A stretch of DNA of 64,000 nucleotides from Sorex araneus (Eukaryota > Chordata > Mammalia > Eulipotyphla > Soricidae). The notes under the pieces were generated by a model that saw only the letters and a list, made by a program, of their open reading frames with translations, was not told the origin of the DNA and made no database searches. A program made the translations under genes and the position numbers. The stretch is from NCBI RefSeq assembly GCF_027595985.1, contig NC_073306.1, positions 79,956,599-80,020,598 on the forward strand, given 5' to 3'. Below are positions 12,681-24,918 of this stretch, in pieces (positions within the stretch are counted from its first letter, which is position 1; every line of letters starts with the position of its first letter).

Positions 12681-13576
12681 AGAGAACACGGTTTCTCCAG
12701 AGTGGTACACACCTCAGTGTTAAAGCATGAAAGTCGGGAAGTTCACATATCAAGAAGGGAGATGCGGGCAGCACCTGTGCCGCAAACAACACAGGGTGCA
12801 GGCAGCTGGTGGGCACAGGGCAGCACCCGGGCACTTCCTTTGCTCAAGTTGGTTTTCATACACTTTTCCCAAACTGTGCCCCCCACCCCCACCCCACCCC
12901 TCGATTGCTAAGGTAGTTGCCAAGGGAGTTTGGGCACTTGATGATCTTTCTCCACTCTCCACAGGCCCTTTGTTGTAGAGCTGCAGCTTCTCCTCCCTAG
13001 GGGCTCCCACCTCTCCTTTCAGGAAGTTTCCTACTCTTGCCTGGAATTCTGCATCTCAATGGCTTTCCTGGCTCCTCAGTGGGGTCCTTTGTATCAAAGG
13101 CCTCCTTCCTTGGGGGGCTGGTTCAGGTTTCAGACTGTTTTCCCCAAAACACACAGAACCAGAGCCTGTCAATCTTCCCTCCTGCAACGATACTCAAGTA
13201 AATAAGAAAAGTACCGATGTAGGGGGGGTGGGGAATGAGGGATGGGGAATGAGGGAGTGGATGGTGGCTGAGACGCTGGGATGGCTTCTCTGAGGAGATG
13301 AGCAGAGAAGATCCAAGTGGATCTTTCTCTGACATGGAAGGCAGAGGAAATTGCTGCTCACCAAGGCTCTGAGGCAGGGTATTTGTTATCTCACAGCCTT
13401 GGGAAAAACGTGTCCTGCACTGGAGGAAGTGCCGTGTGGCCTTGGTGGACTTTTGGGGCAGTGATGACTCCAATTCATAATCAGATGATCTGGGACTTTG
13501 CAGGCTCTAGGCTCTGTATGTGGGTATTGGGGGTTGTGGCAGCAGCCTCAACACTGCCACCGAAGGTGGAAGCTGA
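12681..13576. other. Unique sequence, no gene seen
   Basis: Contains a C-rich run at 12880-12902. Short open frames are random. Confidence 0.5.
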
Positions 13577-13593
13577 AACTGGGAGATGGCACT

Positions 13594-13775
13594 GTATCAC
13601 TGTATCACTGTCATCCCGTTGTTTGTCGATTTACTCGAGCGGGCACCAGTAATGTCTCTATTCCTCCCAGCCCTGAGATTTTAGCAGCCTCTTCTTACCG
13701 TCTTTCCCAACGATTGGAGGCTCTTTCAGGGTCAGGGGAGTGAGACCTATCGTTACTGTTTTTGGCATATCAAAT
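13594..13775 (-). mobile_element. RTE-tailed SINE variant with extra internal segment, 5'-truncated
   Basis: Flanked by gggagatggcactg / gggggatggcactg. Between the RTE tail and the tttttggcatatc block it has about 90 bases not found in ordinary copies (ccctgagattttagcagcc ... aggctctttcagggtcaggg). The same extra segment occurs in 48765-49025. Confidence 0.78.
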
Positions 13776-13789
13776 ACTGGGGGATGGCA

Positions 13790-14840
13790 CTGGTGGGGAG
13801 AAAGGATGGGGGCCCTGGCACCAGGCTCTATCCTACGTGAAGGCCATTAAAAGTCTGATTGGGGTGCCACCTGCTGGTGTTCTGAGGCTGCTGCTGGCCC
13901 CAAAGGAGTCCAAAAGGGACTGAGTAAGGACATTAAATTGAAATCTTAATTGAGGTGAAGACATACATACAAGACACTACCGTGCAATGCCGTGCAGTCC
14001 AATACAAGACAATACAAATACTAAATTCCAAACTACTGTGTAGACACGTCAAAGGAGCCCTCAAGAATAGGGCAATGGATTTTCATTCCTTAGCCTGAGG
14101 ACAAAACCAAGCAGATTTGCAGAGAGACCTTTTGGAGCTGCTAAGACCCGCCTCCTACCCCCCATCCCCACACACACTTCATTTCCCCATCCTTCTCCTG
14201 GAAGTAGGGACTATCACTGCTCTCTGCTTCAGGTCTAGAAAGGAGGCTCAGGGAACACTCGGTGAGCTTGAGGAGTGTTTTTTGGGTCGAGAGACATAGG
14301 AAAGCTCTGCCTACAGAGCTAACAGGCTGGAAATGGGAAGGGTTGGCTGGTAGCTCTGGGAGAGACTGGGAAAGAGAGTGGCTCCAGCCGTAAGTAGAGC
14401 CAGCAGAGGAAAAGTGGGTGTCTCCGAATGTGTGGAGAAAGATCAGAAGAAGGAGTTTGACTGTGGCATAATTGTTGCAATTGTTTCATTAAAAGGCGGA
14501 TCAGTGAAAACACAGTATGACAATAATAATTATCACGGTACATGAAATACTAATTACCCAAAGTGAATATTTATGTTTTCTCTGACGATAAGACTAGTAC
14601 ATCCTAATCAAAGTTCAAATGGCTCAGAAATAGGCATTAGTAAGGAATGATCTCTCTTTCAGTTCTCCATGCTGATCGTTAGGGGTCTTTTCCCAGCCTT
14701 ACCACTTCTTTCTGCTACTTTTGGGGAACAGTTCTGCTGTAGTGCCAGCAGGTGGCAGCATGCAACTACGTTAGGAACATTAAGGTAAGACGAAGTGTTG
14801 AGACAAGTCTTGTTAAAACTGCAAAAACAGACAAAACTCA
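13790..14840. other. Unique sequence, no gene seen
   Basis: No recognisable repeat. A short microsatellite-like string (caatacaagacaatacaaa) occurs near 14010. Confidence 0.5.
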
Positions 14841-14850
14841 AAACAGTTTT

Positions 14851-15012
14851 TTTTTGGGTCACACCTGGCGATGCACAGGAGTCACTCCTGGCTCTTCACT
14901 CAGGAATTACCCCTGGCGGTGCTCAGGGGACCATACGGGATGCTGGGAATCAAACCCGGGTCGGCTGCGTGCAAGGCAAATGCCCTACCCGCTGTGCTAT
15001 TGCTCCAGCCCT
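14851..15012 (-). mobile_element. tRNA-derived SINE
   Basis: Duplication ctcaaaacagtttt / ctcaaaatagtttt. Confidence 0.92.
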
Positions 15013-15174
15013 CAAAATAGTTTTAATTAAAAATCATTTGAAAGTTTTCTAAAATAATGACAGGGAAAGTATTTTACTTTTTTGAGGGCATGTTTACGAG
15101 TTTGAGTCCCTGTACCCTGAGCCCTGAGCTGTCGAAGACCAGGAGGGATATGTTTATTTTTTTTAAAAAAAAAG

Positions 15175-15213
15175 AGCTGGGTGGGGGTGGGGTGGGGGAG
15201 TGGGGAGGGGTTG
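15175..15213 (+). repeat. G-rich tract, possible G-quadruplex
   Basis: gggtgggggtggggtggggg and further G runs: at least four GGG blocks within 40 bases. Confidence 0.7.
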
Positions 15214-15292
15214 CTAATTGAAAAAAAAAAATAACCAGAGGTTTAATCTGGAAAAAACGTTATGCTTCAGGTCTGAATTGATCATATTTAAT

Positions 15293-15466
15293 TATTATTT
15301 TTTTTCTTTTAGGGTCACACCCAGAGATGCTCAGGAGTTACTCCTGGCTTTGCACTCAGGAATTACTCCTGGCAGTGCTTGGGGAACCATATGGGATGCC
15401 GGGGATCGAACCCAGGTTGGCCGCGTGCAAGGCAAACGCCCTACCCGCTGTGCTATCGCTCTGGCC
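15293..15466 (-). mobile_element. tRNA-derived SINE
   Basis: Duplication gatcatatttaat / gatcatgtttaat. Confidence 0.92.
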
Positions 15467-15519
15467 CGATCATGTTTAATCTTGCAAGTTTCTGTGATCA
15501 GAGTCTAAGATCTACTTTC

Positions 15520-15681
15520 TATTTTTCTTTTTGTTTTGTTCTTCCCCCACTCCCCCCACTTCTTGATGCCCAGGGATCACTTCTGGCAGTTCAGGGGACC
15601 ATATGGGGTGCTGGGATCGAACCTGGGTTGACCCCATGCAAGGCAAGCACCTTATTTGAGGTATTACTGCTTCAGTGCCCT
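15520..15681 (-). mobile_element. tRNA-derived SINE, internally shortened
   Basis: Lacks part of the body (cttctggcagttcaggggac); flanked by tctatttttct on both sides. Confidence 0.8.
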
Positions 15682-15770
15682 GAGGTCTATTTTTCTACAC
15701 ATTTCACCCTCTGAAAATGCTACCTTTGGGCCTCAGCAGCCTCAACTGAAACCAACTCTGAAGCAAACAC

Positions 15771-15991
15771 TTTTTTTTTTGAAGTTACAAAGCTTTCATG
15801 TGTGACTTTCAGTGATACAATGATTGAACACCCATCCCTCCACCAGTGCACATTTTCCACCACCAATGTCCCCAGTATCCACCCCCCCCACCCTAACCCT
15901 CCCCCAGCCTCTATGGCAGACAATGTCCCCTATATTCTATCTCTACTTTTGGGCATGATGGTTTGTAATACAGATACTGAGAGGCTATCAC
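15771..15991 (-). mobile_element. L1 3' UTR fragment
   Basis: T run at the left, then catccctccaccagtgcac and a C-rich block, as in the other L1 tails. Imperfect duplication aagcaaacactttt / aagcaaacattctttt. Confidence 0.75.
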
Positions 15992-16004
15992 AAAGCAAAC
16001 ATTC

Positions 16005-16165
16005 TTTTTTTCTTTTGTTTTTGTGTCACACTCAGGGGTTACTCCTGGCTCTGCACTCAGGAATTATTCCTGGCAGTGCTTGGGGGACCATATGGAATAC
16101 CGGCGATCGAACCCGGGCTGGCCACATGCAAGGCAAATGCCCTACCCATTGTACTATCACTTATG
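16005..16165 (-). mobile_element. tRNA-derived SINE
   Basis: Inserted next to the L1 tail at 15771-15991; head ends at tgtactatcactta. Confidence 0.88.
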
Positions 16166-17389
16166 TACTATTGCAAATGGAAAATAAAAGCTAGATTTTG
16201 GTCTCTGACATTCAATGACCGAGAGTAAAGATTCACTTGCAAGTTAGGGTACAGTGGAAAGCAGCATGGCCGGGGGGTTGTAGGACATGTGTGGGAACAA
16301 AACGGGTGTGCACCTGGGCAGAAGGGTGCCGTAGATCGGAGGAGACACATATGCCACAGGGCAGAGCCCTCAAAGAGGACGAACATTCTGGGGAACTTTG
16401 TGACCCACCATCCTACTGGGGTCTTCACTGGGCCCACAGATGGAGGTGAGGAGGTTGAGGAGGAGATGATGGGAAGAATGGGTGAACTGCCACAGATTTC
16501 ATGTTCATGGGAGTCCTGCTTTCTGGACCTTCTTACTATGCAGGCTGTGGTTTTCTGATATTTTCCATATGTCACAAAATTTACGAATCTCATCTCACAG
16601 AGCAGCCAGAAAGCTCAGAGGCTATTGGTGATGTATGTGAACAGTCTGACTCCTCTGAGAAAGGATTCAATTCTGTCTCTTAAGGTGATTTAATCCTGAA
16701 TCTTAGGCTGGGAGCAATAGAAAATGCAAGCCCGTCTTTCTTGTTTAAGGATTTTGCATTCCTTCATATTTTAAAAACAATAGTGGATAGGAAAAACAAA
16801 TTTTAACAAACAGAGCCTGTGGAAAAGTATAGATGCTTTGACAAATTCAAAAGCCAACCAAGTCACACACTTCCTTGTCAATTTTTGCTTCCAGCTGGCA
16901 AGCATTTAGAATAATATTCCAAGGAGGTTTAACACTCATGATTACATTGTTTGATTATTGCACTTTCCAGATAATGGTTTTTCAAAATTGTATCTTGCAG
17001 CTAAAAATTAAATAGCGACTTCTGGGCATGCATGACATTCTTTAATAAAATGAGACCCAATATAATATTCTCAGAGGCTGAGCAGTAATATAGAAGAGAT
17101 TTACTGTAGTCCAAATGAGTGAGATCACTGATCCTATAGGATTCTTATTATTTTCTCAAGCTAAACTCCAGAGAATGCTGAGAATGCTCCGTTCACATCT
17201 GCCAGGATCCTACCTGGGCTTTCCCCTTCCCACATGGATAGCTGAAGAATTTGGGAGGTCTTTTGTCTGTGTGCTAGGAAAATGCTTTTTAAGAGAAAGC
17301 TGTGGACAGAGTTATTTATTTATGGCCATTGTAAAAAACGAACTTTTGATTCGGAGGGCAGCGGAACCATTCTGCTTTATACTATCTGG
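16166..17389. other. Mostly unique sequence, no gene seen
   Basis: No SINE. Possibly part of the older L1 or unique DNA. Confidence 0.5.
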
Positions 17390-17655
17390 TGGATTCAAGT
17401 CAACTATACATTTGACAAAATCCATAGAATGTACAGCACCAAGAACAATTCTAACATACACTATCATACACTACGGACGTTGGGTGATAATGACGTGTCA
17501 ATGTAGGTGCAGTAGCTGTAACAAGTGTATGGCTCTGGTGGGAGGGGTTAATTACAAGGGAGGCTATACATCTTTGGGGCAGTGGATATATGGGCACTGC
17601 CTTTACTTATTACCTAATTTTACCGTGAACCTAAAGGAAATATTCTCCGGAAGCT
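17390..17655 (+). mobile_element. Ancient L1M-type 3' UTR
   Basis: Shows the old mammalian L1 3' UTR signature: acgttgggtgataatgacgt, tcaatgtaggtgcagtagct, ggaggctatacatctttggg, taccgtgaacctaaag. This explains a 183-codon open frame at 17115-17666, which is not a gene. Confidence 0.75.
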
Positions 17656-18542
17656 CAATGCACTAAGCCAGCCATCTCTTCAATGCAGGCAGCTGTGGCG
17701 CCCAAGCACTCACCCTTAGATCACTCCTTCCTGCTCTTCTATACCTCCCACCAGCACCTACCTCTTGTTTCTGGCTTGTTCCTCAGGATGTGGAGATCAG
17801 TCAGTGTTTGTGGAGGCTCTGATAGGCAATAGCCACTGGCTTGCACTTGCTCTCAAGCTGTGGTCTGGTTACTCTGCAAGGACCTTAGCACAGACCTGGC
17901 CTTAAAGCAGAGTCTATTTGAAGGGAACCTTAGGTAAGTCTGGGCACAATATTAGGTGTAATGGTTCTTTTCCCCCAATAATATTTATTTAGTGAGAAAA
18001 TTTACAAATGTGTTGGAAAGTAGGATGCTGGCTAGATCCCCAGTGGTAAAATGTCCTGAGAGGTAGGTGCATCAAAGAGAGGATTAATGGGCCTAAAGGA
18101 AAAATCCATGGAGTATTGGCAACATCTAACTCACAGGGCGCAAATGCTCCCTAGATTAAGTGTGATTACAAACTTTGACCTTCTATCCTTGGCCTAAACA
18201 ATGGAAGTTATTCCTCATTCATACAAAAACTGAGATGAATGTCACTGGTCTAGAGACCTCTAGAGACCTCGGGCGTATTGGTTCTTGACAATATGTGTGA
18301 CTCTGAAATCTCAGAGCCTTTCTCCAGGCAGTGAGATGGCAAATGCAGAGACCAGAGGTGTTGCTGGGCATGTAGGGTCTAGGCCTCAGAGTAGAGTACT
18401 CACCTATGGGTTTGAGTGAGTACCAGTGGTTTTGGCCACATAGAGTAACAAGGACACTTCCATGGGTGATGATCTGAAAACTAAAAGTAATTCTCAATCC
18501 TTTGCTACAAATTTTATGTTCCATCTTCATACTTCATCTTTC
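17656..18542. other. Unique sequence, no gene seen
   Basis: No repeat or exon recognised; small duplication tagagacctctagagacctc at about 18250. Confidence 0.5.
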
Positions 18543-18690
18543 ATTTTGTTTTGTTTTAGAACCACACCTAGCTATGCTGAGGAATAACCCCTCACAGTGC
18601 TAGGGGACCATAAGTAGTGCTGGAGAGCTAACCAGGGTCAGCTGTGTGGAAGGCAAGTGCCTTGACCCCTGTATTGTTTCTCTGCCCCAG
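18543..18690 (-). mobile_element. tRNA-derived SINE (old)
   Basis: accacacctagctatgctga to ttgtttctctgcccc; diverged. Confidence 0.7.
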
Positions 18691-19024
18691 ACTTTTATTC
18701 TTATGTGTTCAGTTATTAAGTCAGAGGCCCTTTGACACTAAGTTGCCTGTCTTCTTTTCTGAGTCATGAAGAGCCATATTTGTTAGGAAAGAGGACACAC
18801 GTAGAACAGCCTCTTTGTTTGGCAAGAGATGGATCTGATAATATAAGAAATGCAATGAATGGAGTGTGTAGTAAAATTCTACAAAGGGAACGAACTTGAA
18901 ATATAAGTCTACCCTATTTATCTGGGGACCCATGAAAAAGTCCAGAATGCAGAAGGTGTAGCATGTTTTAACTTGTAGAACAATCTTAAGTTTAAAAAAA
19001 AAGCATCTTTCAATAAGGCATTCT

Positions 19025-19960
19025 ATTGATTCTGGAGAAGATACTGCAAATTGTACATCCAACAAAGAATTAACATCTAAAGTACTTATCTATTTATTTT
19101 GGTGATTTTTGGCAATACTCAGTGGTGCTCAGAGGTTAGTCCTGGCTCTGCATCCAGGTATTACGCCCGTTGGGGCTTGAGGGACAACATGGGAAGCTGG
19201 GGATTGACCTGGGTTGGCCACATACAAAGGAAGCACCCAATGTACTATACTATCTCTCTGGCCTCAGTATCAGAAATATTAAAAAAAGAAACATAAAACT
19301 CAACATAAATGACTGAAAAATAGGCAGAAGATCTGAGTAGATCATTCTATGAAGATAATGTCCAAATCTACAAATGGTGAATAGGCACAGAAAAGATGTT
19401 CATCTTCTCTTCTTATTAGGCAACTGCAAGTCAAAACTGTAATATAACTACTCACACTAGTTAGAATGTCTGGTTTCAGAAGAACAAGAAATGTATTGAT
19501 CAGGTTCTAGAGAGATGAGAACCCTGATATACTGTAAATGTAGTAAAAATTGGAGTGCGATCTCCTCAAAAACTTTAAAAAATAGAAATTTAATACCAGC
19601 TACTTATTTCATGTTGGGGGTTTACTTGAAAAATCCCAAACCACTAATTTGTAGAAATATAGGAACTCCTGTGTTTATTGTAGCATTGTTTAAAATAGCC
19701 AAGAGTAGGAATCAACCTACTTGCCCACCAAATGGCAAATGAATAAATATGAGTTATATATGCACAATGGAATTCTAGTTACTCATGGAAAAAGGAAAAC
19801 TATGTTCATTGGAAGAACAGCTAGTCAATTCTGAAGGCTAGAAAATAACGGAATCAGTGCATATACTATTGGGACTTTTCACAAAAGTGAAGGGCCTTAA
19901 CTTATAAAGCAATTGGGACTGGATCCCAAAATGAAGTAATTACATCTGTTTTTATTGCCT
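19025..19960 (+). mobile_element. Old L1 ORF2 3' portion, interrupted by a SINE
   Basis: tacatccaacaaagaattaa before the SINE and atagccaagagtaggaatca, tatgcacaatggaattctag after it are typical ORF2 end sequences. Frames are broken. Confidence 0.75.
19088..19267 (-). mobile_element. tRNA-derived SINE inside an old L1
   Basis: gtcctggctctgcatccagg to tactatctctctggcc; splits the L1 at 19025-19960. Confidence 0.8.
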
Positions 19961-20156
19961 CCCTACCTTCATCCACCCACTTTAACTATTTTTAGGACCC
20001 TTCTTCTTCCCCAAACCAGGTTTCTTAAAATATAATAAAAAGAGTGGAGTCAGTTGAATTCTATTCCTCTAGCCCATTACTTTCAGTTATGTGGCCAGAC
20101 AGAGAATCATTCTTTATTGGTTTGGTTCCACAAAACATTTGAGTCAGCTCTCTTCT

Positions 20157-20332
20157 TTTTTTTTTTTTGTTTTTGGGTCACACCCAGCAATGCACAGGGG
20201 TTACTCCTGGCTCTGCACTCAGGAATTACTCCTGGCGGTGCTCGGGGGACCATATGGGATGCTGGGATTTGAACCCGGGTCGGCCGTGTGCAAGGCAAAT
20301 GCCCTACCGGCTATGCTATCACTCCAGCTCCC
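20157..20332 (-). mobile_element. tRNA-derived SINE
   Basis: Duplication gtcagctctcttctt / atcagttctcttctt; little diverged. Confidence 0.92.
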
Positions 20333-20777
20333 ATCAGTTCTCTTCTTGTTCTGATTCCATAACCCCATGTTTCAGCCCACTTGTCATTTCAAGCAATATT
20401 CTGATCCTGGTTTATAATCTGCGTTCAGATGAATTAATCATGCACTTTTGAGCATTTTAGTCCCTGTGATAGTTATTTCTTAGTGCAGTTATTTGGCAAG
20501 TTTCTTTCATTGTTTGGCCTGTGAGACTCCTTGGTCAATGAGTTTCTACTAAATTATTGGATCTGCTTTTAGGTTATTAATGAGCTGAGTTTGCAAGGCT
20601 CAGGTCCAGACCATGTACAAAGATAGTGAAGATCACGTCACAGCGAAGATGTTCAAAAAGATTGTCTGCTAATTGTCTGCTAATCTTGTTCTTGAGAAAA
20701 CTTTTTGATTTGTTGGACAGGTGAAAGAAAGTCTGTGTTTTTAGTATACAATGGATAATTTTCACTGCAAGAAGCAT

Positions 20778-20950
20778 TTGATTTTTTTTTTTTTTGCTTT
20801 TTTTGGGTCACACCCGGCGATACAGGGAGTTAGTGTACTCAGGAATTACTCCTGGCGGTTCTTGGGGGACCATATGGGATGCTGGGAATCGAACCTGAGT
20901 CGGCGGGGTACAAGGCAAATGCCCTACCTGCTGTGCTATTGCTCTAGCCC
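20778..20950 (-). mobile_element. tRNA-derived SINE with small internal deletion
   Basis: The cacaggggttactcctgg segment is shortened; otherwise close to consensus. Confidence 0.88.
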
Positions 20951-20979
20951 AGTTTCCGATCCTTATCTCTACACAGCTC

Positions 20980-21023
20980 AGGCTACTTTTATCTTTTTTT
21001 TTTTTTTAGGCTACTTTTATCTT
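20980..21023 (-). mobile_element. Poly(A)-only retroposition scar
   Basis: A perfect 16-bp duplication, aggctacttttatctt (20980-20995 and 21008-21023), encloses nothing but 12 T. This looks like an L1-machinery insertion that copied only the tail. Confidence 0.7.
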
Positions 21024-21174
21024 GTGTGCTAGAATTACTTTTGCAGGTAACACTTATGAATTGTTTGTTACTAGACATTTGGAAGGCAAGCAACTTGCCA
21101 GCTCATATGTACAATTCCCAACAAGAGATTATTTTCTACTCCACACGAAGTGTATATTAGAGCTAAGCTACTGT

Positions 21175-21345
21175 GGGGGGAAGAGTGATAGTGCAGTGGT
21201 AGGGCATTTGCCTTGCACACGGCTGACCTGGATTCTATTCCTGACACACCGTATTGCCCCTTAATTCTACCAGGAGTGACTTCTGAACACAGAGGCAGGA
21301 GTAAACCCTGAGCACCATTGGGTGTGGCCCCAAAACAAACAAATG
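21175..21345 (+). mobile_element. tRNA-derived SINE
   Basis: Duplication gagctaagctactgt / gagctatgctgctgt. Confidence 0.88.
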
Positions 21346-21466
21346 AGAAAGAGCTATGCTGCTGTAAGCTGTGTCCTCAAAACTTTGCAAAGACTGAAGC
21401 CAATATAGCTGACAATTAACATTTCCTTTTGGGGGGTACAAAGACCTTTTTCAAGCTCCTATTTTT

Positions 21467-21637
21467 TTTTTTTGCTTTTTGGGTCACACCTGGTGATGCA
21501 CAGGGGTTACTCCTGGCTCATGTGCTCAGGAATTACTCCTGGAGTTGCTCAGGGGACCATATGGGATGCTGGGAATGAACCCGGGTCTGCCGCATGCAAG
21601 GCAAATGCCCTACCCGCTGTGCTATCGCTCCAGCCCC
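21467..21637 (-). mobile_element. tRNA-derived SINE (young)
   Basis: Perfect duplication tcaagctcctattttttt on both sides (right copy from 21638). Confidence 0.94.
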
Positions 21638-22294
21638 TCAAGCTCCTATTTTTTTGCACATTCCCATGAATATATTCTTGGGTCCATGTGTAAAATTCTG
21701 AATCAAAGCTTTGATGATCAGGTGTCAAAACTTTGTCTTTGACAAAGATGTCAAGTTATATAGCTAGATTCAGATATATCAAATATTTTCTCTTACCAAG
21801 GGTGGCTAGTTCAGAACATGGAATTTAAATAAAAACTACAAAAAAAGTCAGGAGCCATAGCCCACCTAAGAACTTTGGAGATGAGATAGCTTCCCTGAAA
21901 ATTTTACAGGATAAGAAAGCATAGATCTACCATCTGTAATAGAAAAATCTAAGTGGGCAATTGTGAGGACATTGATTCTAACTCTCAGGAAAAATGCCTG
22001 TGTGGCATCATGTCTCTTTTCATGTTTTTTTTTTGCCATGATGGAAATTAATAGTTATATAATTAGGAGCTTAATGTCAATGTTATTAAATTTTAAATTC
22101 CAAGAAGAAAGGACTGACGTTGGCTTTTCCTTCTGAAACTCAGCTTCTACTATAGTGTCTTATAAAAGGATGATCTTTACTAAACATTAGATGAATAGAT
22201 ACTACATTATCCAAAGAAATGTCTCTTATCTTTGAACCATGAATATATAGCAGAGTACCTGACATATCAACAATTTAGGTATTACTTGTAAAAT

Positions 22295-22380
22295 GGAAGG
22301 AAGGAAGGAAGGAAGGAAGGAAGGAAGGAAGGAAGGAAGGAAGGAAGGAAGGAAGGAAGGAAGGAAGGAAGGAAGGAAGA
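22295..22380 (+). repeat. GGAA microsatellite
   Basis: About 21 GGAA units, nearly perfect, not preceded by a SINE (unlike the one at 0.3 kb). Confidence 0.97.
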
Positions 22381-23962
22381 AGAGAGATAGGTTGCCCCAT
22401 GAACTCAGAGCAGTTGGACATAAAGTTATTTTTGATTAATATCATCAGAGGGAAAAATCTTCAGTTAGCAAAAGATATGAAAAATAAATAGAATGCCATC
22501 TAATTTAATTTGAGTTGCAAAAGAAAGTGACTAACGAGGCATTTCTGTATTTGGGTAAGAGGAGGATCCTCTAAGAGCTAGCTGGAAATGGCTTTAGTTA
22601 CTTTGGTGACTGTTATAGTCTTGTGAGAATAATCTCCTCTTAATAAGGACAATTACTTAGATTTATTACTCCTCTGTGGTCTTGTTAAAGATCTAAGAAG
22701 AATCCTATTTAAATGAAAAGAACAATAGGAGCTTTTAAACAAGGAGTCAGGTTTAATTAAAACCTGGGCATAAGATTGGTGCCTCTGTGTCTGGGTAGAA
22801 AAGCTGGGTTAAAAAAGAAAAAGAGAAGTAAATAAACAATGCCAACTACTTCACCTACTTTTGGGATGTGGGGGGTAAAGCTCTTCTTGAAAAGTCTCAT
22901 AGACTATGTGCATTCAGGTTACACAAAATATTTTTTTTTGAGAATGGCCTTATAGAATCTAGTCCTCCTACTTCATTTGAAAGAATATCCTTTAGATTTG
23001 AGATAATGAGCTTGATCACCTGCCGGGATGCCCAATCCAAGAGGCAGAGCTGGAATGACCGATGAGTGTCACTGTAATTACAAGCAGTGGTATTTAAAAA
23101 GCACTTTGTAACATTCCTAGTGATGACAGGGACTCAGAGTGCTCCCTAAGAAATGCGTTGCTCCAAAACCCCAACGCATAATCAGCTCAGGTGTCTTCCT
23201 GTTTGAGTAGTAATAGAAAGAACTGTTTGGAAACCACAAAAGTTCTGGTTAGTCCTGGAGAAATGACATTAAGAACAATTGATATCCTATTAATACTTCA
23301 AACAAAAAACAGAGAGTGAAACAAGTGTGGTCTGCCTCTGATGGGTGTTCACAGCATGGACAGAGCCCCTCTGTTGCCTGACGCTTCCATGCAGAGGTGC
23401 TGCTTGCAAATGCCGCTGTCTGCTGTTTGTGGAAGTATTCTACTCAAAATAAATAACCAACAATAGTCATTTAGATGCATTTTGGGTGACGAGGGCCCTT
23501 GGGAGCTCATGTCATCTAACCTAAGCCAGAGGTATTTCCACTGTAAATTATATTATTGAAAACAATGAAGGAGTCAGCATGATGCGGGGCAGGGGGGTGG
23601 GGATGGGGTGGAGGGGTGCTTTCTCGGCTTACAGGGTCTGCTCAGATTTTATGTCACCCTGGTGGTCAACAAATGTCATACCAAGAACAGATGAGCACTA
23701 AATGAATCTCTTCTTGTGATGATTATAACAAGACTGTAAAATGGAAAACAGTAAATATAACTCATCCTTATTAAGAATCTCTGGTATTTGTTTCCAACCA
23801 GGGCCCCTAACAAGAGAGTAAACAATACTTGGTCTCCCGTGATTGCTAATTAAAATGCAATAAATTATGGAATCAATTTAAATTCTGGATCAGCTCTACA
23901 GTGGGTTCAACAAACCTCCTAAATTTTATTTTCCCTCTGGGGACACTTCACAGAACCTTGAG

Positions 23963-23964
<2 letters not shown>

Positions 23965-24035
<71 letters not shown>
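23965..24035 (+). repeat. (GT)n microsatellite
   Basis: 71 uninterrupted bases of GT, followed by gcgcacatgcgcacacat; alternating purine-pyrimidine throughout. Confidence 0.97.
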
Positions 24036-24038
<3 letters not shown>

Positions 24039-24691
24039 ACATGCGCACACATAGGACTTCTCTTTTGTCTGATTTTTTTTTCATTTATTTTTTTTCTAGA
24101 TTTGTATTTAGTTTAAAATATTATGGAATTTCATGGATTTAGAGATGCACCTTTATTTTGGTGATTTTAATTGCAACAGTAGCAGTCTTCTGTTGAGAAA
24201 AGAAGGCCAAATGTGGAATGAATTCCAGGACTGGGCATATAGTTTCCCTGGATCTGAGTTACATTCTTGCTTTGGCTTCTTGCTCAAACAAAGATAAGAC
24301 CTGGGGCCATTAGCCAAGTTATTTAGTGACACTGACCTTTACGAGGTTCCCAGAGTAATCTAATAGCCTGGATTTCCCACAATTTTATCTAGGCCTAGCC
24401 AGAACATTGGGGGTCTGAATAGTATCCTTTATGTGCCTAAACCGTGAGGCAAATTGTCTGTCACCTCAGCAAGGCTTAGCAAGAGAGGAGGGTAATATCT
24501 CTTTCTCTCTCTAGAAATAAATAAAAATAGAAACAGTTATGGAAAAATTATATTCTAAGCTAGAAATATTTCCACATTAAACTATATAATGGAAGCAATA
24601 AAGGAATAATGTTTTATAGGGGTATACTATGTTTGTATAATAAAACATATCATACCACATCTATACTATCTACATATAATATTATATAGAT

Positions 24692-24871
24692 CAGCATTTC
24701 TTAACCAAGGGTCACATGGCCCCACTATGGGCTCCCAGGATATTGCAAGGGGAGCACAAGTAAAAATCACATAAACAGGGCCACAGTACAAGACTAGGTG
24801 GTCAACTACTAGTACAGGGAGACACAGGAAGAAACAAGGTCAGAAGGGGGGAAAAAGGGTAAATAACACTG
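24692..24871. mobile_element. hAT-like nonautonomous DNA transposon (about 180 bp)
   Basis: Starts cagcatttcttaacc and ends gggtaaataacactg, a decayed inverted pair of the hAT type. Flanks atatagat / gtatagat are an 8-bp duplication with one mismatch. Internal gctcccaggatattgcaag is shared with 39255-39455. Confidence 0.65.
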
Positions 24872-24918
24872 GTATAGATATTACATAATAATTATATTAT
24901 GAGTTCTTTTATATTTTT

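Larger units (their letters stand above)
21656..24683. other. Mostly unique AT-rich sequence with two microsatellites
   Basis: No SINE for 3 kb, unusual in this window. Microsatellites are listed separately. The stretch 23300-23600 has the mixed composition often seen in conserved noncoding DNA; no exon is supported. Confidence 0.5.

Noticed and set aside
17115..17666. 183-codon plus-strand open frame
   Set aside because: The second half is ancient L1 3' UTR; no protein family or splice signals recognised.
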